A DNA stretch of 64,000 nt from Mugil cephalus (GCF_022458985.1 NC_061771.1:30430322-30494321); one strand, 5' to 3'. Positions 1 to 11,104 are shown, counted from the first letter of the stretch. A program made the numbers and translations. The notes: a model not told the origin generated them from the sequence alone.

Positions 1-13
1 TGTACTTGGCCAT
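1..13 (-). CDS. Six-repeat beta-prism (MABP-like) protein, copy A, N-terminal codons only
   Basis: Only the first codons are in the window; the gene continues beyond base 1. The start codon is the complement of 11-13 and reads Met-Ala-Lys-Tyr, against Met-Ser-Lys-Tyr in copies B and C. The coding exon begins at 21 after an acceptor (AG at 22-23). A first non-coding exon ends at 456 with donor GT at 455-454, and a TATA box lies at 537-544. The layout of a non-coding exon, an intron of about 430 bases and a start codon a few bases after the acceptor is the same as at 7.3-7.9 kb and 44.1-44.6 kb. Copy A therefore faces away from copy B, head to head across the inverted duplication. Whether the rest is intact cannot be seen. 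Confidence 0.75.
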
Positions 14-455
14 TTTGGTTCCTGCATTAAATAAAGTCAAAGGATTCATGAGTGAACACACAGTGATGTAAACCGCTTCTTCACAGTGAAATCACCAAAT
101 AACAAACTACACATGTGATTAGATTTAAAATAGAAATCACTTATTTAAGACAAAACAATAAATCTGCACCACCTTTAAATTAAAATACTGGAAATAAAAT
201 ATCAAAAACACATTTAGTAAAACCTGGACATTTTGGTGTCGACTTGAAGCTTTAGGTCAATAATCACATCATTACTAGTTTTCTACTGGAATATGAACAC
301 CCAAATTGATTCAGATCCTGAAAACACTGATGAAGATGTAAAAAGAGGAGCCTTGAAATGAGCTGTAGATGTGCAGCCCGACTGGATGAAGACATGTTAA
401 AACACAACAAAATGAAGAGAGACTAAAGATGATCAGAAAGTAGTTGAACACTTAC

Positions 456-544
456 GTGTCTGCAGACAGTGGTTGGCTGTTTGAATCGGTCCCCTCCGGC
501 TCAAAGTGCTGTTCAGAACCACAGAACCACATCAGGTTTATATA
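456..544 (-). promoter_or_regulatory. TATA box and non-coding exon 1 of MABP-like copy A
   Basis: On the minus strand a TATATAAA box (537-544) is followed by a short exon ending at 456 before a GTAAGT donor. Copies B and C have the same arrangement (TATA at 7317-7324 and 44107-44114; donors after 7404 and 44194). Transcription probably starts about 25-30 bases after the TATA box, near 508-512. The exon differs slightly from the other two copies around 489-510. Confidence 0.65.
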
Positions 545-614
545 GAGAGAACGCACTGAATGCTGGGAAATCACATGCTGTGGGTTGGGGTTTTCCAAAG
601 AAATTTAGGTGGGT

Positions 615-800
615 AAAACTGATCCGTCTATACTTTAATGTAAAAATTCCACAGAATCTGTTATCTGCTGCTCCACCCAATTTGAACGGTTACTGACAGG
701 AGGTGATAAAACTGATCCGCCTATACTTCAATGTAATAATTCCACAGAATCTGTTATCTGCTGCTCCACCCACATTGAACGGTTACTGACAGGAGGTGAT
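615..800 (-). repeat. Tandem duplication of about 93 bp in the copy A promoter
   Basis: Two near-identical units (615-707 and 708-800) lie in tandem about 70-260 bases upstream of the copy A TATA box. The right arm (about 7150-7250) has a single unit, so the duplication arose after the arms formed. The first unit has a few substitutions relative to the second. Confidence 0.8.
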
Positions 801-1439
801 TTCACAACAAAATGTTTCAACACAAAAGTCGAGAGACAAACTTCAGCATCAACACAAATCATCATATTAATTTCTCCTGGTTTTTATAACTAAAACGTTT
901 CACTTTGAGTCCCAGATGAAACGGAATGAGAACTACTCAGGTGACACTTTCATTCATGTGTCCACTGAGCATGAAGAGATCCACACACCTGAGGCTAGAA
1001 TCTCTCCGAGTGAATGGATGAGTTGGAACTAAAGCTGATGAACCACATGTTGATGATGTTACAGTGTCCCTGTTGGACCAACATCTCTGACATTTAACTT
1101 CCATTATCTCTACATCCCACTTGTTTGTGTCCAAACATGTTGCAGTTACAAGTCATTTTTGTTAGATGTTTACACGGTTTTCCTTTTAATTGTAAAAACA
1201 CTGGTGTAAGAGTTTAGGACATCAGCCACTTCTCAGAGTTTACGTCATGAAACAATGATCTACTTTAATTACAGTGGTGAAAAGTCCAGCTCAACCCCCC
1301 GCCGCCATTGTCTAAATCTAAAAATTCTTTCATCAAGACATGTAACATAATGTATGTGTTATATGTACATAATGTGTATGTGTACGGAATATTATTACAC
1401 ATATTCACATTTTGTTTCCTTCATCTCAATTTATATTAC

Positions 1440-2712
1440 AGTCTAACTAAAACTACGTAAGGGATAATGCCCAACGAGTTGTCTCGTATCGTCTTCGTCC
1501 CTGGGGACCCAGTTGTAGGCCTTCTCCAAATCCACAAAACACATGTGGACTGGTTGGGCAAACTCCCATTTCCGCAGAGTAAAGAACATGCCCTTTCCGA
1601 CTCAATGTCCCCCACCAACCCCGGGACAAAGTTGAAGCTCTGTAGGAGGTGGGAGTTAAAGACCATCTTGACAGGTTCTTCCGCCAGGTATTCCCAGCAG
1701 CCCCCACTATTCGTTTGGGCCTACTAGGTCTACGTGGCATCTTCCCCTGCCATCTGATCTAACTCACCACCAGGTGGTGATCAGTTGACAGGTCTGCTCC
1801 TCTCTTCACCCGAGTGTCCAGAATATACGGTCCCCAGGTCAGATGATACATCAGGTCAGACTACAAAGTCGGTCATCGACCTACGACCTAGGCCGTCATG
1901 GTGCCAAGAGCACCGATGAGCAACCTTATTGTCGAACATGGTGTTAGTTATGGACAAACTGCGACTTGCACAGATGTCCAATAACTGAACACCGCTCGGG
2001 TTCAGATCAGGCAGGCCGTTCCTCCCAATCACGCCCCTCCAGGTCACGCTGTCATTGCCCACGTTGAGCGTTGAAGTCTCCCAGAAGGACAGTGGAGTCC
2101 CCAGTGGGGACACAATCCAGCGCTCGACCTAAGGTCTCCAAAAAGGGCGGGTACTCTGCACTGCTGTTCAGCGCGTATGTGCAAACAACAGTCAAGACCC
2201 GTTCCCCGACCCGAAGGCACGGGGAAGCAACCCTTTCGACCATCCGGGAGAACTCCAACATACAGGCAGAGAGTCTTGGGGCAAGCAAAAAGCCCACCCC
2301 GGCCCTCCGCCTCTCCCCTGGAGCAACTCCAGCAAAGAAGAAAGTCCAACCCCTCTCAAGGACTTGGGTTCCGGAGCTGACGCGATGTGTCAAGGTGAGG
2401 CCGACTATATCTACTCGATAATGCTCCACCTCTTCCACAAGCTCCGGCTCCTTCCCCACCAGCGGAGGTGATGTTCCATGTCCAAAAGCCATTTTCCATA
2501 ACTGAGGATCAGACCCGCCAAGGCCCCCCTGCCTTGGTCTGCTGCCCAATCCATACTGCACCAGACCCTTCCTGGACATCCTGCGGGTGGTGGGCCCACA
2601 GGGAGGCGAGTCCATGTAACTGGTTCGGGTTGGGTTCGAGTTGTCCATTATCAAAAATTAATGGACAACGCGGAGGCTCCCGCTTACAACCTCGTTTCAA
2701 TAGAGTACCGTA
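1440..2712 (-). mobile_element. LINE fragment with APE-type endonuclease, left arm
   Basis: The minus-strand reading frame 2654-2052 encodes an apurinic-endonuclease-like domain of a non-LTR retrotransposon. Recognisable parts are a degraded active-site start around LWKMAFG, a [14 protein letters not shown] segment and the conserved GDFNA motif near its end. Further downstream, about 2050-1850, the frame changes and shows [14 protein letters not shown] and RRSMTDFVV, conserved in this family. The copy is broken by frameshifts and ends near 1440, before any reverse transcriptase. The exact clade (RTE-like or another APE clade) is not certain. Confidence 0.75.
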
Positions 2713-3454
2713 ATGTATGAACCCATACTGTCATATAATATTAATATTTTTTTCTGTATTTTACCGTAACATTGGTCGTAGGGAAAAAGTAACGTGAACG
2801 AGACAGTAATGTTTCGTACTTTACATGGTGGACTAATATTTCCCAAATGACACTTAAAAGCATTATTAATTATTATTTACGTTCTGACTTCGGTGGCGGT
2901 TTGATAGATAGCCTCCCGTTAGCCTGACTAACAAACCGGAGCCTAACTGGAAGGCTAGCCTAAGGCTAATTCATTAGATAGTTAACTTCAGCTACCGCAC
3001 TGGCTGTATTGGGCACTGACACCAACCATAAGAATAATTCTCCAAGTTCACTTACTAGATGGTCTTGTGGGAGGTGCAGCAAAGCAGACAACTATTATTT
3101 TTTATTTAAAATGATCCAAATGGACCAAAACCTCAAACTCAGCCGAAAGGTTGTCATTGGCTCAGGTGAGGACTAACCTTGAAAATCCACCGGGTCCGTC
3201 GCGCCATGAAAGCGTCGCGTATTTGGTCCGTCCTCCACTGGGCGTCAACACTCACCGGGCGCGACATGGACGCCGAACGGCAGCATAGCGCTGGCTTGCG
3301 AGCCGGCCATATTCACGTGATATCATGAGGTCACACGATAATCCTGAAGGTACACGAGACCGCAGGAGTACATTCCAGGCTTTGTCCTTTCTTATATTTC
3401 ATGATGACGTTACACCGTGACTGTTTAAATCTATTGAACATCTTTTTCCTGTAG

Positions 3455-3639
3455 TAACGACTTCATTAACAAGTGTACCAACAGAATTACAGCTGGTGGA
3501 GAAAAGATTCAGGACACAGTTTCTCATGTCTGTCAAAGATGGATCCATAAATACAGAAGCATTGGAATCATCTGATCTAGCTGGACGTCTCACCACTTTG
3601 TTAAACCACATTCATTTGTCTTTGGTAACAGACCACTGA
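3455..3639 (+). other. Candidate terminal coding exon in the centre of the palindrome, unidentified
   Basis: After a pyrimidine-rich stretch and an AG at 3453-3454, a frame of about 60 codons stays open to a TGA at 3637-3639. Its protein is compositionally normal (charged, with Leu-rich helical stretches such as LVEKRFRTQFLMSVKDG) and does not look like a LINE. It has no start codon in a useful place, so it would be a last exon or an exon fragment dragged in with the duplication. I do not recognise the gene. An antisense frame over the same bases is probably a shadow. Confidence 0.3.
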
Positions 3640-3654
3640 CCACAGTCTTTGAAG

Positions 3655-4060
3655 TGACTGTAATTAAAGTAGATCATTGTTTCATGACGTAAATTCTGAG
3701 AAGTGGTCGGTGTCCTAAACTCTTACACCAGTGTTTTACAATTAAAAGGAAAACTGTGTGAACATCGAACCAAAATGACTTGTAGCTGCAACACATTTGG
3801 ATGTTGTTGCCAAGTCATCTGTCAACACTTCAAAGCCACTCTGTGAACCAAGTGGACCAAAACAAAAAGAATAATAACTGGATGGATTCTGTGGAAGCAT
3901 GTGTGGTGAATCAGAGAGCTGAGATCATTACTTGATTGTAAGATATTTTTCTCAAGAAGAAAGATGTTTGTGACATTAATGAACAAATCACTGGCCAACA
4001 GCCACATCCACACGTCAATATGTCGACTATGTTCAACTGTTGGAACTGACTGAATATCCA
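3655..4060 (+). repeat. Dispersed repeat block X (centre of palindrome)
   Basis: This block recurs in direct orientation at 6365-6780 and, more degraded, at 20335-20700. Its first part recurs inverted at about 1135-1270. It has no convincing coding content. It is followed at 4076-4212 by a tail ending CCCCGTTGTGGGACAAATAAAG that also follows the copy near 20.8 kb. Such a tail is typical of the 3' end of fish LINEs or SINEs, so block X plus tail is probably one truncated retroelement. Confidence 0.65.
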
Positions 4061-4929
4061 ACAATGATCATCTGTGCAACTCAATACTTTTAGTATATAT
4101 GCCCATACTTGTAATACTTATTCTGTTATATTTTATCTCATTATTTATCTTTTACACAGTCCACTCTTAACTCTTGTTATTTTTCAGTTTCCCCGTTGTG
4201 GGACAAATAAAGCAAATCCCCATAGACCCCCATGTTACAAAGCCAAACTTTACAGCATTATTAAACATGTTTACAGCCTGGTTCAAAAAAACGGTTTTGG
4301 TCTCAATGGTTTATTTCACTATTCGTGACAACTGTACTGGGGATGATTTTTTTTATAACTCATTCATTTATTTTATTTACGGTTTAAAATTCTGCATAAT
4401 TAAGGGCGTTCCCGCTTTGAGTGACAGGCGCTGCCAGAGGCCACTAGCAGATAGCCTTGGTCTCTCTGCTGGTCCTCACCTGAGCCAATGACAACCTATC
4501 GGCTGAGTTTGAGGTTTTGGTCCATTTGGATCATTTTAAATAAAAAATAATAGTTGTCTGCTTTGCTGCACCTCCCATAAGACCATCTAGTAAGTGAACT
4601 TGGAGAATTATTCTTATGGTTGGTGTCAGTGCCCAATACAGCCAGTGCGGTAGCTGAAGTTAACTATCTAATGAATTAGCCTTAGGCTAGCCTTCCAGTT
4701 AGGCTCCGGTTTGTTAGTCAGGCTAACGGGAGGCTATCTATCAAACCGCCCGAAGTCAGAACGTAAATATTAATTAATAATGCTTTAAGTGTCATTTTGG
4801 GAAATATTAGTCCACCATGTAAAGTACGAAACATTACTGTCTCGTTCACGTTACTTTTTCCCTACGACCAATGTTACGGTAAAATACAGAAAAAAATATT
4901 AATATTATATGACAGTATGGGTTCATACA

Positions 4930-6200
4930 TTACATTACTCTGTTGAAACGAGGTTGTAAGCGGGAGCCTCCGCGTTGTCCATTAATTTTTGATAATGGAC
5001 AACTCGAACCCAACCCGAACCAGTTACATGGACTCGCCTCCCTGTGGGCCCACCACCCGCAGGATGTCCAGGAAGGGTCTGGTGCAGTATGGATTGGGCA
5101 GCAGACCAAGGCGGGGGCCTTGGCAGTCTGATCCTCAGTTATGGAAAATGGCTTTTGGGACATGGAACATCACCTCGCTGGTGGGGAAGGAGCCGGAGCT
5201 TGTGGAAGAGGTGGAGCATTATCGAGTAGATATAGTCGGCCTCACCTTGACACATCGCGTCAGCTCCGGAACCCAAGTCCTTGAGAGGGGTTGGACTTTC
5301 TTCTTTGCTGGAGTTGCTCCAGGGGAGAGGCGGAGGGCCGGGGTGGGCTTTTTGCTTGCCCCAAGACTCTCTGCCTGTATGTTGGAGTTCTCCCGGATGG
5401 TCGAAAGGGTTGCTTCCCCGTGCCTTCGGGTCGGGGAACGGGTCTTGACTGTTGTTTGCACATACGCGCTGAACAGCAGTGCAAGAGTACCCGCCTTTTT
5501 GGAGACCTTAGGTCGAGCGCTGGATTGTGTCCCACGGGGGACTCCACTGTCCTTTGGGAGACTTCAACGCTCAACGTGGGCAATGACAGCGTGACCTGGG
5601 AGGGGGGGTGATTGGGAAGAACGGCCTGCCTGATTGAACCCGGAGCGGTGTTCAGTTATTGGACATCTGTGCAAGTCGCAGTTTGTCCATAACTAACACC
5701 ATGTTCGACAATAAGGTTGCTCATCGGTGCTCTTGGCACCATGACGGCCTAGGTCGTAGGTCGATGATCGACTTTGTAGTCTGACCTGATGTATCATCTG
5801 ACCTGCGACCGTATATTCTGGACACTCGGGTGAAGAGAGGAGCAGACCTGTCAACTGATCACCACCTGGTGGTGAGTTAGATCAGATGGCAGGGGAAGAT
5901 GCCACGTAGACCTAGTAGGCCCAAACGAATAGTGGGGGCTGCTGGGAATACCTGGCGGAAGAACCTGTCAAGATGGTCTTTAACTCCCACCTCCTACAGA
6001 GCTTCAACTTTGTCCCGGGGTTGGTGGGGGACATTGAGTCGGAAAGGGCATGTTCTTTACTCTGCGGAAATGGGAGTTTGCCCAACCAGTCCACATGTGT
6101 TTTGTGGATTTGGAGAAGGCCTACAACTGGGTCCCCAGGGACGAAGATGAGACGAGACAACTCGTTGGGCATTATCCCTTACGTAGTTTTAGTTAGACTG
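4930..6200 (+). mobile_element. LINE fragment with APE-type endonuclease, right arm
   Basis: This is the inverted twin of 1440-2712. The plus-strand frame 4989-5594 gives the endonuclease start GTWNITSL, then the HYRVDIVGL segment. Frame breaks around 5520-5620 destroy the GDFNA region, which is intact in the left twin, so each arm has decayed differently. Later parts, including RRSMIDFVV near 5760 and a linker toward the reverse transcriptase at 5900-6170, are in other frames. No reverse transcriptase follows. Confidence 0.75.
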
Positions 6201-6364
6201 TAATATAAATTGAGATCAAGGAAACAAAATGTGAATATGTGTAATAATATTCCGTACACATACACATTATGTACATATAACACATACATTATGTTACATG
6301 TCTTGATGAAAGAATTTTTAGATTCAGACAATGGCAGCGGGGGGTTGAGCTGGACTTTTCACCA

Positions 6365-6780
6365 CTGTAATTAAAGTAGATCATTGTTTCATGACGTAAA
6401 CTCTGAGAAGTGGCTGATGTCCTAAACTCTTACACCAGTGTTTTTACAATTAAAAGGAAAACCGTGTAAACATCTAACAAAAATGACTTGTAACTGCAAC
6501 ATGTTTGGATGTTGTTGCCAAGTCATCGGTCAACACTTCAGTCAAAGTCACTCTGTGAACCAAGTGGACCAAAACCAAATCAAAGACAGACAGGTAAGTG
6601 AAAGGATTCTGTGGAAGTAGGAGGTAGAAGCATGTGTGTGACTCAGATCATTACTTGATTGTTTAAGACCTTTTTCTCAGAAACAAACATGTTTGTGACA
6701 TTAACGAACAAAATCACTGGCCAACAGCCTCATCCACACCTCAACACGTCGACTATGTTCAACTGTGGGAACTGACTTGA
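6365..6780 (+). repeat. Dispersed repeat block X (right arm)
   Basis: It is a second direct copy of 3655-4060. The part 6510-6780 is missing from the left arm, which accounts for most of the size difference between the two arms of the inverted duplication. Confidence 0.65.
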
Positions 6781-7316
6781 TGACTGAGACATGGCTGGTT
6801 TAGACTCTACCACCTCCTAAAAGACAGAAACAAGTGGGATGTGGAGATAATGGAAGTTAAATGTCAGAGATGTTGGTCCAACAGGGACACTGTAACATCA
6901 TCAACATGTGGTTCATCAGCTTTAGTTCCAACTCATCCATTCACTCGGAGAGATTCTAGCCTCAGGTGTGTGGATCTCTTCATGCTCAGTGGACACATGA
7001 ATGAAAGTGTCACCTGAGTAGTTCTCATTCCGTTTCATCTGGGACTCAAAGTGAAACGTTTTAGTTATAAAAACCAGGAGAAATGAATATGATGATTTGG
7101 GTTGATGCTGAAGTTTGTCTCTCGACTTTTGTGTTGAAACATTTTGTTGTGAAATCACCTCCTGTCAGTAACCGTTCAATGTGGGTGGAGCAGCAGATAA
7201 CAGATTCTGTGGAATTATTACATTGAAGTATAGGCGGATCAGTTTTACCCACCTAAATTTCTTTGGAAAACCCCAACCCACAGGATGTGATTTCCCAGCA
7301 TTCAGTGCGTTCTCTC

Positions 7317-7404
7317 TATATAAACCTGATGTGGTTCTGTGGTTCTGAACAGCAGCTTTGAGCCGAGCGACCGATTCAAACAGCCAACCACTGTCTGCAG
7401 ACAC
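7317..7404 (+). promoter_or_regulatory. TATA box and non-coding exon 1 of MABP-like copy B
   Basis: A TATATAAA box at 7317-7324 is followed by a short non-coding exon ending at 7404 before a GTAAGT donor. The intron runs 7405-7839 to an AG at 7838-7839. The sequence agrees closely with copy C (44107-44194) and with the complement of copy A. Confidence 0.65.
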
Positions 7405-7849
7405 GTAAGTGTTCAACTACTTTCTGATCATCTTTGGTGTCTCTTCATCTTGTTGTGTTTTAACAGGGTCTTCATCAGTCAGACTGCAATCTACAGCTCA
7501 TTTCAAGGCTCCTCTTTTTACTTTCTCATCAGTGTTTTCAGGATCTGAATCAAGTTTGTGTTCATATTCCAGTAAAAAAATAGTAATGATGTGATTATTG
7601 ACCTAAAGCTTCAAGTCGACACCAACAATGTCCAGGTTTTACTAAATGTGTTTTGATATTTTATTTCCAGTATTTTAATTTAAAGGTGGTTGCAGATTTA
7701 TTGTTCTGTCTTAAAAAAGTGATTTCTATTTTAAATGTAATCACTGTGTAGTTTGTTATTTGGTGATTTCACTGTGAAAAAAGCGGTTTACATCACTGTG
7801 TGTTCACTCATGAATCCTTTCACTTTATTTGGGATGCAGGAAACCCAAA

Positions 7850-8733
7850 ATGTCCAAGTACATCACCGACCTACAAGTGTCTCTGGATGCGACTGAAGAG
7901 AGTCAGCTCCGTGCACAAGGCTTCAAGAAAATTGATGTTAATCTGAACAAAAGAGCCGGAGGAAACTGCATCATACCTTTGGTTAAAAACAGGAAGCTGT
8001 GGCCCCAATCACCAGGATCCAGTTTTCATTCAGATCAGAGATGGAAAAAGGTCTGAACGACACAGGGTACACGAAGATCAACAAGGATCTCAATGCTGGA
8101 GCATGTGGAGACTACATCTACCTGTGGTTCTACAAAGGTACCACCGAGTACGATGTTCCCATCGTTGACATTGAAGTCTCTACAGAAGATGAAGCCCAGA
8201 AGTTCAGATTCGGCTGGAACAGACTGGCCTGTGATCTGAACCGTGATGCTGGAGGAAAGATGATCTACCTGTGGGTGAAGAGAGAGAAACCAACGTACAT
8301 CTGTGACATCACTGCCACTGAGGGTTTTGGAGGAGATGATGACTACTTCCAGAACGGGTTCATCCGAGTGGATGAAGATACCAACAGAGGTGCAGGAGGA
8401 TCTGATGTCTTCATCTGGTTCCGTCTGACCACTGACAGTCAGAAGGCCATCAGAGATCTGCAACTCTCCATCAATAATGGGGAGTATGAAAGGTTTCAAA
8501 GCCAGGATTATAAGCCAGTGAACATGGATCTCAACCAGGGTACCGGAGGAAACCAGGTGTTCCTGTGGTTCAAGAAAGATCCCAAGTGCAGCAACGCTAT
8601 CAAAGATTTCACTCTGATCGTCGGCAGAAGTTTCATCGCTCCATTCAAGGGGGCCGGGGTCGATGTCATCGAAAAAAGCCTCAACTCAGGAAACTGCAGC
8701 TACTATGACATGTACCTGTGTTATTATCGCTGA
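7850..8733 (+). CDS. Six-repeat beta-prism (MABP-like) protein, copy B, frameshifted as assembled
   Basis: Its start codon follows the splice acceptor at 7838-7839, and the stop is TGA at 8731-8733. Against intact copy C it carries two extra single bases (in the CATCATACC and GGCCCC stretches near 7968-8007), a net +2 shift that breaks the frame near codon 40. The remaining roughly 240 codons are open in the second frame from 7999. The product has six repeats of about 45-50 residues, each ending in a motif like DLN-x-GAGG-x-x-IYLWF, which suits two three-repeat beta-prism domains of MABP type. No signal peptide is visible, so it is probably cytosolic. A poly(A) signal AATAAA lies at 8926-8931. 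The shifts lie in base runs and this arm has other such differences, so an assembly error is as likely as a true pseudogene. Confidence 0.75.
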
Positions 8734-8925
8734 GAGTTGTCATGGTAACAGAGCTGAGCATGCTCACTGAGGAGAAACAGAATCAAACATATTCCTGTTT
8801 AATTGCTTTGTCTGATGAAATTGGATGATTTTAATCACATATAATCTACAACGAATCAAATGAATCAAACTGTTTGATGTGTTCTTGAATGACTCTGTAT
8901 CACTTTATTCTGATGATTCTGATTT

Positions 8926-8931
8926 AATAAA
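8926..8931 (+). terminator. Poly(A) signal of MABP-like copy B
   Basis: AATAAA lies about 195 bases after the stop codon. The same signal in the same context follows copy C at 45713-45718. Confidence 0.7.
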
Positions 8932-9090
8932 GTTTCTCCAGCATTTCAAACACCTTTGACTTGTTTTTCATTGAACACGAAGAAGAGCTTTAAATAAAAA
9001 ATACAACTAAATATATGAGTGGATGATTGACTGGATGTTCAGGATGAATTCATAGATGATGAATGGATGGTTGGAGCCATTAATCAAGGT

Positions 9091-9394
9091 ATTAGGTACA
9101 CTGAGCTAAATGTAACACGGTATAAATCCTCCCACTATGAAGCTTATGATGTTTAGTTTTATTGTTGGTGAAGCTGTTTCTGACATTTAAACGTTGCTGC
9201 TTTTTAGATCATTCGTAGGTAATTGTGTCACAACATGAGTTGTTTGTGGATGTGAGAGAGGAGACAGTACAGTGTTTGCTCAGTAACTCCACATTTCATC
9301 CTCAGTCTGACTAGTGTAGGGAAGCTTCCTGTTAACAAACTGCTGTAAAACACTGAGTTACTTTGAATATTCTGGACAATAATCATAGTTTCCC
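9091..9394 (+). repeat. Dispersed repeat R1, copy 1
   Basis: These 304 bases recur at 36842-37146 in the same orientation with few changes. The left boundary coincides with the point where homology between the flanks of MABP copies B and C stops, so R1 appears to have inserted there or to mark the duplication edge. No coding content was found. Confidence 0.75.
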
Positions 9395-9639
9395 ATAAAA
9401 TATAGTATTATACAGTAAACTGAGACATGTGGAACAACAAGGCCACAAAAAGTTTCTCTCTGGTGTTCAGGACCAATCACTAAAGCCTCTGTTTTGTCCT
9501 GGTTGAGCTGTAGGAAATTGACCGTCGAGCCACTGCATGTCGCCGTGAGAAATTAATGAATCTATTATCCGTTCAGCACAGAGGCCAGGAGCAATTTTAC
9601 AGGAGCACTGGCCCCTGTTGGCCCCCCATTTAAAACCGC

Positions 9640-10006
9640 CAATGCTAATCATTGTTTGCAATTTACGTGTGCCCTTCACCAAAGCTGTAGACGTAGCCGG
9701 CCTTAACCTGCACATTAGCATTAGCTTCAGCATTTCAAGCAATGCACTACACACACAACTGGTTTTACACAGTAACAACCCAGGAGCCGAAAGAAACAAA
9801 CGAAAGTTAACTTTTGGCTATAGTGTCGGACGCCATTTTCTCTACTACAATAGTCACGTACTGTGACACTTTACTCACACACTTAACAAGTTTTTAGCTT
9901 ATGGACCACACATCACCGGGGATTCATATTAGCGTATAACCATCTAAAGTAACGGAGCAAGTAGCTAACCTGGAAATATCAGACAGAAATCAGCGAAGCG
10001 GGACAA
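9640..10006 (-). repeat. Dispersed repeat R2, inverted relative to 46.1-46.5 kb
   Basis: The reverse complement matches 46062-46525, with a conserved end running into GAAATATCAGACAGAAATC. Both copies lie a short way downstream of an MABP-like gene, but in opposite orientation. The element is non-coding and unclassified, and small open frames in it are not shared between the copies. Confidence 0.65.
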
Positions 10007-10387
10007 CTGTTGCTCTTTCTCCATTCATCTGGATCATGAGAACTGTTTCCGCGATACGATGCAAAGAGTCCCGCCAGTAAGTGCTGCCACCCAGTGTCCA
10101 TTTCACGCCACAGCATGTCAGTGTGTGTTCCTCCGTGTGACTTCTTATTCTGCATTCGACAGACTACAATAAAATTAATGCAATAGAGATGAACAAAAAA
10201 AGTGACTCTCAGAGGACATGAAACAATAATAAGAATGTCTCGACAAAACACGTTGTGTGAGTATCACACTGCGATTCAAAGCTAATGTTGCTGATCCCTA
10301 TGTTCAACTGTCACTTTTTGCCACCCAGAGGCCGTAACCATGGAGACTTACTGGGACGTCACGTGCAGCCCTCCATAGATACATACG

Positions 10388-11104
10388 GTGCGTTCCAGGC
10401 GACCCGTAACTCGTGTTTCTCTGTTCCCATGGCGACGTTAGACGTTAGATCGTTGCACTCCCACTCACGGTTTGTGACGTCACGCAACAAAATGCCGAGC
10501 CCTGTGGAGGAGGTGTTTTTTTTGTGTGTGGCACACGGTGATAAATAGACTTTTAGGACGATTCACACATTACAATCATAATATTTAACATATTGCTTTG
10601 TACTACAACCTGTTGTGTGTTTTGAAACGGTGCTAAAATATGTCTCCGTTAAGAAATAGCTAACGTTAGCGTCAGCCGTTATCATTAGTTTCAGCCGTTA
10701 AAAAGTTGATTATGGTGGATAAGAACAATGTAAAGTACAGTTTTCCGGCACGTAACGTTTAGCTAACCGGCTCTGACAGTGTGCCTGATGCCATGATTTT
10801 ACCATCATCATTTTATCTGTACTGAAATCAGCTTTCCTTTCGAAAACAGTGTATTTAGATGAGGAGATGCACTGTTTTCTGGATGAGGAGGCTCCCCTCT
10901 GCCAGTGCCCTCGGGGGTATATCTCTTGGATGAAGTCCAAACAATAAGGGTTATACTTTGACTTCCAGCAAGAGCAATCAGCGAGCATCGTTGCCGGTTG
11001 AAATGAAAAGGCCGCCTTTTTTGTTTACATCTCGCTCCCCGTTCCCAGTTGTAACTCGTAACTTGCCTGGAACGCTACAAAGTCATAAGTGACTTGAACG
11101 CACC
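10388..11104. mobile_element. Possible non-autonomous DNA transposon with GGTGCGTTC ends
   Basis: The left end reads GGTGCGTTCCAGGCGACCCG. The complement of the right end reads GGTGCGTTC and then, a little further in, GCGTTCCAGGCAAGTTACGA. These imperfect inverted ends enclose about 0.7 kb of non-coding, CpG-containing sequence. The superfamily was not determined and no clear target-site duplication was seen. Confidence 0.4.

Larger units (their letters stand above)
1..3173. repeat. Left arm of large inverted duplication
   Basis: The reverse complement of this arm matches 4472-7850. It reads outward as promoter and intron 1 of MABP-like copy A, a short flank, a LINE fragment (1440-2712) and a spacer-proximal part (2713-3173). 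The match ends sharply at the inner side, at ...GGTGAGGAC (3173) against GTCCTCACC... (from 4472). The left arm lacks about 310 bases present at 6510-6830 of the right arm and has an extra 93-bp tandem unit at 615-800. The outer limit is unknown because the window starts inside the repeat. Confidence 0.9.
4472..7850. repeat. Right arm of large inverted duplication
   Basis: This is the inverted counterpart of 1-3173, carrying a LINE fragment in plus orientation (4930-6200) and the promoter, first exon and intron of MABP-like copy B. It contains about 310 bases (roughly 6510-6830) absent from the left arm but also present in the central spacer (3770-4060). Several single-base differences are homopolymer length changes, for example near 7690-7850. 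Confidence 0.9.

Noticed and set aside
2071..2421. Plus-strand frame of 116 codons in the left LINE copy (and its mirror at 5260-5583 minus)
   Set aside because: It is a shadow of the endonuclease frame on the opposite strand and shows no domain.
8035..8499. 154-codon open frame on the minus strand inside MABP copy B, also present at 44820-45284 in copy C
   Set aside because: It is exactly antisense to the repeat-coding region, its conservation follows from the sense gene, and it has no independent domain or splice signal.
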